Positions 36,959 through 43,186 of a stretch of 64,000 nucleotides of DNA are shown in pieces. Position 1 is the stretch's first letter; each line of letters opens with the position of its first letter. The position numbers and the translations under genes are program-made. A model generated the notes under the pieces. The model was not told where the DNA came from, ran no database searches, and saw nothing but the letters and a program-made list of their open reading frames with translations. Source of the stretch: Microlunatus parietis (lineage in GTDB: Bacteria; Actinomycetota; Actinomycetes; Propionibacteriales; Propionibacteriaceae); contig NZ_JACCBU010000001.1 of NCBI RefSeq assembly GCF_013407955.1, forward strand, positions 2,604,001 to 2,668,000, in the 5' to 3' direction.

Positions 36959-38025
36959 GCCTCCGAGATTAGGAGACCGGCGAGGAAGATCAACAAGCGT
37001 GACCTGGCGGCCAGGCCCTGATCGCTGAGCTGGTCGGCGGCCGCCAGCAGGGCGTCGATCCACCAGCCGAGCCGGAGCTGGTTGGAGATGATCATGGAGC
37101 GCCGCACCTGGTCCGGGTCGCCGGTCCAACCGGAGTCGATCAAGGCCTCCAGGTACGCACTCGTGAGGGTCCGCCAGGCGTCCGCGGGATCGACTGCACC
37201 CTGCGGTTCCAGGGTGAGCGCGAGGTGGCCGGCGTCGTGCCCGACCGGGCCCGGGCCGACGTAGGCCCAGTCGATCACCACCACCGCACCGTCGCCGGCC
37301 CGGCCGATGTTGCCGTTGTGGAAGTCGTGATTCGCCAGCAGGGCAGGGAATTCGGCCAGCCGGCGGGCGATCTCGGCCGGTTCGGTGACCCGGGCTGCGA
37401 CCACCATGCGCAGTTCCGGGGCGAGCCCGCGCTCCAGCGCCGACGGCCAGGCCGGATGGGCCAGGGTGCGGGCGTTGTCGAGCTGCTGCCGCTCGACGTG
37501 GCGGGCGATCCAGTCACCGGTCAGCCACGGCTGATCATGGTCGGCGTTCGCGACCTGCCAGCGGGCGAGCCCGGCGACCGCCTGCCGGCAGGCTTCCAGC
37601 GAGCCCGGGATGCCGGACAGTTCCTCCAGCCAGAGATCACGGCGGCCGTCATGATCATCGATCTCCGCCCGCGGGGTACGGACGTCCTCGATCCACCCGG
37701 TCCGGGCCAGGTCGGACGCGTAGAACGCGGCCTCCTTCCCCCACCACTGCGGATCCGCCGGGTCGGCCCGGAGTCGCCAGGCCGGGAACGTGCCGAGGTG
37801 CATCGGTCCGGTCCGCTTGACGATCACCGACGCCGGCCCGTCGCCGCGGCGCTGGTCGGCCGTGACCCGCCACATCCCGCCGTTCGGGTAACCGAGGTCA
37901 CCGCCCAGCCGCTCGGCCGTCCAGGTCGTGCCGTCCGCCGCCCCGGTCAGCCGGGCCAGCGTCTCCGGCGGCGGCACCGGCCGAAGCTCCCCGAACCGCG
38001 GCCGCTGTTCCGCCTCCCCGGTCAC
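36955..38025 (-). CDS. Phosphotransferase (APH/choline-kinase fold)
   Basis: A 356-residue kinase-fold protein. SVIVKRTGPMHLG near residue 85 holds the ATP-binding lysine; LLANHDFHNGNIGRAG near residue 245 is the catalytic HD....N loop, followed by VVVIDWAYVGPGP with the metal-binding Asp. The size is larger than antibiotic phosphotransferases and typical of uncharacterised actinobacterial kinases. GTG 38025 follows GGAGGGAGG, clearly better than the upstream start at 38091. Two large palindromes lie 28-87 bp upstream. Coupled to the MDMPI-like gene. Confidence 0.82.
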   Translation of the reverse strand: MTGEAEQRPRFGELRPVPPPETLARLTGAADGTTWTAERLGGDLGYPNGGMWRVTADQRRGDGPASVIVKRTGPMHLGTFPAWRLRADPADPQWWGKEAAFYASDLARTGWIEDVRTPRAEIDDHDGRRDLWLEELSGIPGSLEACRQAVAGLARWQVANADHDQPWLTGDWIARHVERQQLDNARTLAHPAWPSALERGLAPELRMVVAARVTEPAEIARRLAEFPALLANHDFHNGNIGRAGDGAVVVIDWAYVGPGPVGHDAGHLALTLEPQGAVDPADAWRTLTSAYLEALIDSGWTGDPDQVRRSMIISNQLRLGWWIDALLAAADQLSDQGLAARSRLLIFLAGLLISEA

Positions 38026-38052
38026 GTACGCCTCCCTCCAGCATGGCCCCCG

Positions 38053-38079
38053 CAGTTTTTCACGTCCCGTGAAAAACTG
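38053..38079. promoter_or_regulatory. 27-bp palindrome upstream of phosphotransferase gene
   Basis: CAGTTTTTCACG (38053-38064) and CGTGAAAAACTG (38068-38079) are exact complements with a 3-bp spacer. It is unusually A/T-rich for this genome and lies 28 bp upstream of the GTG at 38025. Confidence 0.7.
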
Positions 38080-38080
38080 G

Positions 38081-38112
38081 CGCAATACCACAGAAGCTTC
38101 TCTGGTATTGCG
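38081..38112. promoter_or_regulatory. 32-bp palindrome, tandem with the previous one
   Basis: CGCAATACCA (38081-38090) and TGGTATTGCG (38103-38112) flank the perfect 10-bp palindrome AGAAGCTTCT (38092-38101), with a symmetrical C.C mismatch between them. Only one base separates it from the 27-bp palindrome. Together they could be operators, or terminator hairpins for the molybdate operon that ends at 38161: on the minus strand this stem is followed by CCAGTTTTT. Confidence 0.7.
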
Positions 38113-38160
38113 TGAAGAAACATGGTGAAGAAGGTGCTTCGGCGGGTCGCACGGGCCCGG

Positions 38161-39225
38161 TCAGCGCGGATAGCTGGTGATCGCCGACGCCTTCACGCTG
38201 GCCCAGACCCGGGATCCCGGCTCCAGGCCGAGTTCGGCCACGGCTTCGGGGGTGACTTCGGCGAGCACGGCGCTGCCCGGGCCGGGCACGTCGGCGACCT
38301 CGACCCGCACCTCGTCCCCGTACGGTTCCAGGCCGGCGACCCGGGCGTGCCAGAGATTGCGCGGGGTGCCGATCGGGCGTTCGGTGAACAGGGCGACCGC
38401 ATTCGGCGGGAAGGCCAGCTGCACGGGCCCGGCCGCCGGGTGGGCCAGGTGTACGGTGCCGGCCGGCTCGATCCGGACGGTCGTGCCGGCTGCCGTACCG
38501 GAGAGCAGGTTGAGCCCGACCAGCCGGGCCACGTAGTCGGTGGCCGGGTGCCGGGCGATCTCGGCCGGGGTGCCGGACTGCACCGGCGCGCCCGCCTCGA
38601 TCACCACGACCCGATCGGCCAGGACGGCCGCGTCGACCGGATCATGGGTGACCAGGACGGTGACGCCGCCGAAGGCGGCCAACCGGCGCCGGAGTAGGCC
38701 GCGGACCTCCAGCCGGGTCCGGGCGTCCAGCGCGGCCAGCGGCTCGTCGAGCAGCAGCAGCTCGGGATCACCGGCCAGGGCCCGGGCCAGCGCGACCCGC
38801 TGCGCCTGACCGCCGGAGAGCTGCCGCGGCCGGACGGCGCCGAGGTCCGCCAGCCCCACCGACGCGAGCAACTTCGCCGCCAACGCCCGCGCCTCGGCCT
38901 TCGAGCGGCCCCGGCAGCGCGGCCCGAACGCCACGTTGTCCAGCGCTGACAGGTGCGGGAACAGCAGATAGTCCTGGAACACGACGCCGATCGGGCGCCG
39001 GTGCGCCGGCCACTGGCGGGACGGGTCGGCGAGCCGCTGCCCGGCCAGGTCGATCCGGCCGCCGTCCATGATCAACAATCCGGCGAGGGCACGCAGCGCG
39101 GTCGACTTGCCGGCCCCGTTCGGGCCGAGCAGGGCGACCACCTCGCCCGGCTCGGCCCGCAGCGGCAGGTCGAGCCGGAACGTGCCGCGGGACACCCTCA
39201 GCTCGGCGTTGAGTCCGTTGATCAC
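38161..39225 (-). CDS. modC: Molybdate ABC transporter ATP-binding protein
   Basis: A 354-residue ATPase: Walker [12 protein letters not shown] near residue 33, Q-loop VFQDYLLFPHLSALDN, signature LSGGQAQRVALARALA, Walker B LLLLDEPLAALD and H-loop VLVTHDPVDA. The C-terminal ~70 residues, with VRVEVADVPGPGSAVLAEVT and ASVKASAITSYP, form a TOBE/Mop molybdate-binding domain. GTG 39225 overlaps the modB stop as GTGA. It ends the operon HTH-TOBE, modA, modB, modC. Confidence 0.92.
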   Translation of the reverse strand: MINGLNAELRVSRGTFRLDLPLRAEPGEVVALLGPNGAGKSTALRALAGLLIMDGGRIDLAGQRLADPSRQWPAHRRPIGVVFQDYLLFPHLSALDNVAFGPRCRGRSKAEARALAAKLLASVGLADLGAVRPRQLSGGQAQRVALARALAGDPELLLLDEPLAALDARTRLEVRGLLRRRLAAFGGVTVLVTHDPVDAAVLADRVVVIEAGAPVQSGTPAEIARHPATDYVARLVGLNLLSGTAAGTTVRIEPAGTVHLAHPAAGPVQLAFPPNAVALFTERPIGTPRNLWHARVAGLEPYGDEVRVEVADVPGPGSAVLAEVTPEAVAELGLEPGSRVWASVKASAITSYPR

Positions 39226-40028
39226 CACCGCGCCACCCAGCGTCCCCGGAGCAGCACCAGCACGGCGATCGACACGGCGAGCAGCAGTACCGACAGCAGC
39301 AGCGCCGCGTCCGGGTCGGTGTTCAGCGCCAGGTAGACCGCGATCGGCAGTGTCTGGGTGCTGCCGGGCAGGTTGCCCGCGAACGTGATCGTGGCGCCGA
39401 ACTCGCCCAGGGCGCGGGCCCAGGCCAGCACCGCGCCGGCCGCGACACCGGGCCCGATCAGCGGCAGGGTGACGCGGCGGAACACGGTCAGCGGGGTCGC
39501 GCCGAGGGTCGCGGCGGCCTCCTCGTAGCGGCGATCGGCGGCTCGCAGCGAGCCCTCCACCGACAAGATCAGGTACGGCAGCGCGACGAAGACCTGGGCC
39601 AGGACGACCGCGTACGGGGTGAACGGGAAGGCGAACCCGGTCGCCTCGTAGAGCGGCCGGCCGAGCAGCCCGGACCGGCCCAGCACCGTGAACAGGGCGA
39701 CCCCGCCGACCACCGGCGGCAGCACCAGCGGCACCGTGATCAACGCCCTGATCACGCCGGCCCCGGGCAGTCCCGGCCGAGCCAGCAGCCAGGCTGCCGG
39801 CACCCCGAGCAGCACCGCGATCACGGTCGCGGCGGTCGCCGTGATCATGGACAACCTCAACGCAGCAAGGGCATCCGGGCCGGTGATCAACTCGGGCAAC
39901 CGGCCCCACGGCGCCCTGATCAGCAGGCCGAGCAGCGGCAAGATCAACATCAGCAGGGCCAACGCGGCCGGCACCGCGAGCAGCATCGGGATCCGGGACG
40001 GCGCGGCCCGATCAGGATGGCGAGGCAA
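39222..40028 (-). CDS. modB: Molybdate ABC transporter permease
   Basis: A 268-residue protein with six helices and the EAA loop EEAAATLGATPLTVFRRVTLPL, followed by ALGEFGATITFAGN, which is the ModB signature of this permease type. The reading frame starts at TTG 40028, overlapping modA by 17 bases; ATG 39986 directly before the first helix is an alternative. It forms the membrane channel with ModC as ATPase and ModA as oxyanion receptor. Confidence 0.92.
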   Translation of the reverse strand: MPRHPDRAAPSRIPMLLAVPAALALLMLILPLLGLLIRAPWGRLPELITGPDALAALRLSMITATAATVIAVLLGVPAAWLLARPGLPGAGVIRALITVPLVLPPVVGGVALFTVLGRSGLLGRPLYEATGFAFPFTPYAVVLAQVFVALPYLILSVEGSLRAADRRYEEAAATLGATPLTVFRRVTLPLIGPGVAAGAVLAWARALGEFGATITFAGNLPGSTQTLPIAVYLALNTDPDAALLLSVLLLAVSIAVLVLLRGRWVARW

Positions 40029-40818
40029 AGCCCGCCCTGCTCAGGACGGCCTGCCCCGCCGGCCCGCGGACGTAGGCCACGAAGGCCGCCGCCAGCGCCG
40101 GGGTGCGAGACTCGGCGAGGACACTGATCGGGTACGTGTTCACGGCCGATGCCGCCTCGTCGACGTCGATCCCCTCGACGTCTGCGCCGGCCGCGATCAC
40201 GTCGGTGCGGTAGACCAGCGCGGCGTCCACCTCACCGAGCCGCACCTTCTGCAGGGCCGCTTTGACGTCCTCCTCCAGCGTGTCCGGCCTCGGCTCGATA
40301 CCGGCCGCCCGGAACACCTGCTGCGCCGCCGAACCGCACGGCACCCAGACGGCGCAGAGGGCGATCCGCCGGGCCGGGTCGGCGAAGTCGGCCAGCCCGG
40401 TGATCTTGGCCGGGTTGCCCGGCGGCACCGCGATCTGCAACGTGTTGGTGACGAACGGCTGCGGGTCGGCGGCCAGGTTCGCGTCGGCCACGGTCTGCAT
40501 CGTCGACTCATTGGCCGCCGCGAACACGTCGGCCGGCGCCCCGGCTCTGATCTGGGTCGCCAGGGTCGCGCTGGACCCGAAGCTGAACGTGATCTTGGTC
40601 CCCGGATTGGCCGCCTCGAAGTCCGCCCCGATCGTGGTGAACGGCTCGGTCAGGGACGCCGCCGCCAGCACCGTGAGCTCGCCCGTCGGCGCCCCACCCG
40701 GCGCGGTCGGGGCGCCCGGCGCGGTCGGGGCGCCGGCCCGGGATCCGGCCGGCGCGGCACACGCCGCCAGGGCCATGATCATCAGCACCGCGAGCGCCGT
40801 ACCCGATCTTCTGATCAT
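40012..40818 (-). CDS. modA: Molybdate-binding lipoprotein
   Basis: A 268-residue exported lipoprotein: MIRRSGTALAVLMIMALAACAAP with lipobox LAAC, a Pro/Ala/Gly linker with a GAPTAPG duplication, then a two-lobe binding domain (ELTVLAAASLTEPFTTIGADFE, FSFGSSATLATQIRAGAPADVF, VTNTLQIAVPPGNP). SFGSS and the AAASL start are typical ModA oxyanion contacts. The ATG at 40818 overlaps the stop of the upstream regulator gene (ATGA); the upstream frame to 40944 is spurious. Confidence 0.92.
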   Translation of the reverse strand: MIRRSGTALAVLMIMALAACAAPAGSRAGAPTAPGAPTAPGGAPTGELTVLAAASLTEPFTTIGADFEAANPGTKITFSFGSSATLATQIRAGAPADVFAAANESTMQTVADANLAADPQPFVTNTLQIAVPPGNPAKITGLADFADPARRIALCAVWVPCGSAAQQVFRAAGIEPRPDTLEEDVKAALQKVRLGEVDAALVYRTDVIAAGADVEGIDVDEAASAVNTYPISVLAESRTPALAAAFVAYVRGPAGQAVLSRAGFASPS

Positions 40819-41210
40819 GCGTCGGGCACCTCGACCACGACATTGGTCGCCTTGATCGACGCGGTGGCCAGGACGCCCGGCTCCAGCCCGAGCTCGCTGG
40901 CCGCCTCGGCCGACATCAGCGACACCACCCGGAACGGCCCGCACTGCAGGTCGACCTGGGCCATCACCCCGTCCTTGACCACCTTCGTGACCAGCCCGGT
41001 GAAGCGGTTCCGGGCGCTCTCGGCGACCGACGCCCCGAGCGCCGGAGCGGTCGCCAGTTGCTGGGTCAACGCGGCCAGGTCCGCTCCGTCGATCATGGTC
41101 GGGCCGTCCCCGTTCAGGGCGCCGAGGCGGCCGGTGTCGATCCAGCGGCGGACCGTGTCATCGCTGACACCGAGCAGAGTCGCTGCCTGAGAAATCCGAT
41201 ACTTCGGCAT
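40815..41210 (-). CDS. HTH-TOBE molybdate-responsive regulator
   Basis: A 131-residue protein. Residues 1-35 form a MerR/excisionase-type HTH (YRISQAATLLGVSDDTVRRWIDTGRLGA). Residues 65-131 form a single TOBE/Mop domain (RNRFTGLVTKVVKDGVMAQVDLQCG, SMSAEAASELGLEPGVLATASIKATNVVVEV style), which binds molybdate or tungstate. It is the first gene of the modABC operon and probably represses it when molybdate is bound, as ModE does in proteobacteria. This short HTH-Mop type is the common actinobacterial form. Confidence 0.87.
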   Translation of the reverse strand: MPKYRISQAATLLGVSDDTVRRWIDTGRLGALNGDGPTMIDGADLAALTQQLATAPALGASVAESARNRFTGLVTKVVKDGVMAQVDLQCGPFRVVSLMSAEAASELGLEPGVLATASIKATNVVVEVPDA

Positions 41211-41347
41211 AGATCGAGCATAATCTCCGTACCTGCGGAACTTTGAGCCGAGCTCGGTTCCGAAGCTTCGCTCGCCAACGGAGCGGCCGTTCCGGTTCTG
41301 CGGAGACCCGGTTCAGTTGCGGAGAGCGGTGGTGAAGAATAACGCCC

Positions 41348-41899
41348 GTGGGGGAGCCAGATCAGGGCGGAACGGGCGGCCGGGTGATCGTCATCACCGG
41401 AGCGATGGCCGCGGGGAAATCGACGGTCGCAGAGCTGTTGGCCGGCCGGTTACCCTGCTCCGTCCACATCAGGGGCGACGTGTTCCGCAAGATGATGGTC
41501 AACGGCCGGGCCGACATGACGCCGCAGCCGACGCAGGCCGCGCTGGACCAGCTTCAGCTCCGGTACGAGCTCGCCGCGCACACCGCCGACCGCTTCGCCG
41601 ACCAGGGCTTCGACGCGATCGTGCAGGACGTCATCATCGGTCCCGACCTGGCCGGCTTCATCGACCAGATCCAGACCAAGCAGCGCTACCTGGTGGTGCT
41701 GTCGCCGACCGTCTCCGCGCTGGAGATCCGGGAGGCGCAGCGGGCCAAGGAAGGCTACGGCAGCTTCTCGCCGAATCAGCTGGACGAGCTGCTGCGCCGG
41801 GAGACCGCCCGGATCGGCTACTGGCTGGACTCCAGCGCGCAGACGCCCGACGAGACCGTCGACGACATCCTCACCAACCTCGACCAAGCCGCCGTCTGA
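41348..41899 (+). CDS. P-loop kinase-like AAA protein
   Basis: A 183-residue protein with Walker A GAMAAGKSTVAELLAGRL near residue 19, IRGDVFRKMMVNGR (typical of chloramphenicol-phosphotransferase/zeta-toxin-like kinases, where Asp is the catalytic base), FDAIVQDVIIGP and a C-terminal helix with RIGYWLDSS. No antitoxin-like gene is next to it. GTG 41348 is used; no strong Shine-Dalgarno. Dispersed hairpin element R1 lies 7 bp after the stop. The substrate may be a small molecule; not determinable. Confidence 0.75.
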   Translation: MGEPDQGGTGGRVIVITGAMAAGKSTVAELLAGRLPCSVHIRGDVFRKMMVNGRADMTPQPTQAALDQLQLRYELAAHTADRFADQGFDAIVQDVIIGPDLAGFIDQIQTKQRYLVVLSPTVSALEIREAQRAKEGYGSFSPNQLDELLRRETARIGYWLDSSAQTPDETVDDILTNLDQAAV

Positions 41900-41905
41900 C
41901 CAACC

Positions 41906-41966
41906 GCCGACCGGTCACCAAAGCAGCCGTTCTGGCGGCGTGTCGCTGCACTTGTGCCCGGTCGGC
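41906..41966 (+). repeat. Dispersed hairpin element R1, copy 2
   Basis: GCCGACC (41906-41912) ... GGTCGGC (41960-41966), with TCACCAAAGCAG and CTGCACTTGTG forming the inner stem and loop CGTTCTGGCGGCGTGTCG between GCAGC and CTGC. Same orientation as copy 1. It lies directly downstream of the P-loop kinase gene. Confidence 0.85.
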
Positions 41967-42184
41967 AAACTTCTTCCTTCCTTCCTGGTACGGATTCGGG
42001 CCGGGGACCTGCCGGGAGCCGGGGGCCGGCACAGGGGACCGATCTTCACGCTCACCCGGAGCCGCCCTGCGCGCGCCCGGCGGCCGCAATCCGGGGTCAG
42101 CGCCGAAGCAGCAAGATCATCCCCCGAACGTGAGCGAGACCGGGCACCGAACGGCATCGCACGAAGCCCGCGGAATCGGTGCAA

Positions 42185-42317
42185 ACCGCAAATTCTCCGG
42201 TCGCCAGCGGTACGTCCTTCACCGAGTGGACGATATGGGCCACCCAACTGGATGGCGATGCGGTCAAGGCGTCCGCTCAGCGTGGACCGGCAGGGCGCGG
42301 ACCGCAAGATCTTCGGT
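42185..42317. repeat. Dispersed intergenic element R2, copy C
   Basis: ACCGCAAATTCT (42185-42196), arm ACCGAGTGGAC (42221-42231), 39-nt spacer with GGTCAAGGC, arm GTCCGCTCAG (42271-42280), and ACCGCAAGATCTTCGGT (42301-42317), the last identical to copy A. The arms here are partly decayed. Confidence 0.7.
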
Positions 42318-42424
42318 GTAGCGGCACGACACCTCGGCCCGCACCCGTCTCCCGTCCGTACCGCACCGCGCCGTCGTCTCCCCCCGCCGTATCGAGCCGC
42401 CGGCACCTCCACGGCGAGACGGGT

Positions 42425-42530
42425 TCAGCCGCGGTGCTCCTCGGCGGCCGCCTCGTCGTCGATCACCCGGCCGCCCCGGAGCCCGGCACCTCCTCCGTAC
42501 CGGTCGCGCCGCCCCGTCGCCGACGCCGGA
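42425..42530 (-). pseudogene. C-terminal remnant of an unknown protein
   Basis: The frame reads RRDRYGGGAGLRGGRVIDDE then AAAEEHRG and stop at 42425. It is a plausible membrane-protein tail with high third-position GC, adjoining the murJ fragment in a different frame. It may be the C-terminus of the same decayed gene after a frameshift or belong to another gene. Confidence 0.35.
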
Positions 42531-42653
42531 GCCGTTGTCCAAGACCGCGAGGACGCCGATCGAGATGATGTTGTTGGCGATCGGCGACCACATCATCGGG
42601 CCGAACGGGTCCCGCGCGTTGAGCACCTGGCCGGCCAGAGCGGTCGCGTCGGC
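42531..42653 (-). pseudogene. murJ/mviN (lipid II flippase) fragment
   Basis: About 40 codons read DATALAGQVLNARDPFGPMM followed by WSPIANNIISIGVLAVL, which closely matches the conserved QVLNARGRFGPMMWAPIANN region of actinobacterial MurJ. MurJ is a ~550-residue flippase with 14 helices, and nothing else of it remains nearby. The fragment is embedded in a repeat-rich gap, far from the usual murJ neighbourhood, so it is a dead piece moved or left by recombination. Confidence 0.6.
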
Positions 42654-43077
42654 CGCGGCGCTCGGCGCCGGTTCAGTCCGGCTCGCCCCGAACAGCCGTC
42701 GCCCGCGCACCCCACGGCACTCACCGCTCGTCCGTCCGTTCCGCCGGCATCTCCACCGCCCCGCCGAATCGATCCGCCGGCACGCGCACCGCACCCCATC
42801 GCTCGTGGGCGCCAAGCCGGGCCGCAACGCCGCCCGCGCCGCATCAGTCCCGGCCCGGACCCTGCTCCGCCAGCCGCTCCGGGTCGCCGGCCGGGAACAG
42901 CGCGCCGAGCTGGTCGGTGTCGCCGTCGCGGAGCAGGTCGAATCCGCCGCAACTGCCGTCGCGGGAGACCGTTCTCTGCCTGATGAGCGCCAGTTGCGTC
43001 CGATCTGAGCAGGCTCCCCTTCAGCGCCGGGAACGCCACCGGTCCGCAACCCAACGCTGCGCCACGACCCAGGTCCC

Positions 43078-43138
43078 GCCGACCGGGCACAACCGCAGCG
43101 ACACGCCGCCAGAACGCCTGCTTTTGTGCCCGGTCGGC
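43078..43138 (-). repeat. Dispersed hairpin element R1, copy 3
   Basis: GCCGACCGGGCACAA (43078-43092) and TTGTGCCCGGTCGGC (43124-43138) form a perfect 15-bp outer stem, with GCAG/CTGC inside and loop CGACACGCCGCCAGAACGC. The loop sequence is the reverse complement of copies 1 and 2, so this copy is inverted. It lies 48 bp upstream of the LuxR-type gene start. Confidence 0.88.
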
Positions 43139-43186
43139 AGAGTAAATCGGGGCGTGATTGTCGGTGGTCTGGGACATGATGGGGCC

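Larger units (their letters stand above)
41967..43077. other. 1.1 kb gap with repeats and gene remnants
   Basis: The region between two R1 hairpins holds element R2 copy C, a murJ-like fragment, a short C-terminal coding remnant and a further coding-like stretch on the minus strand (42844-43000, ending GDPERLAEQGPGRD and a stop) that has high third-position GC but no start and no recognised domain. No intact gene was found. Confidence 0.55.

Noticed and set aside
41348..41899. Zeta-type toxin of a toxin-antitoxin pair
   Set aside because: The fold fits, but no antitoxin-sized gene is adjacent or overlapping, so only a generic P-loop kinase is called.
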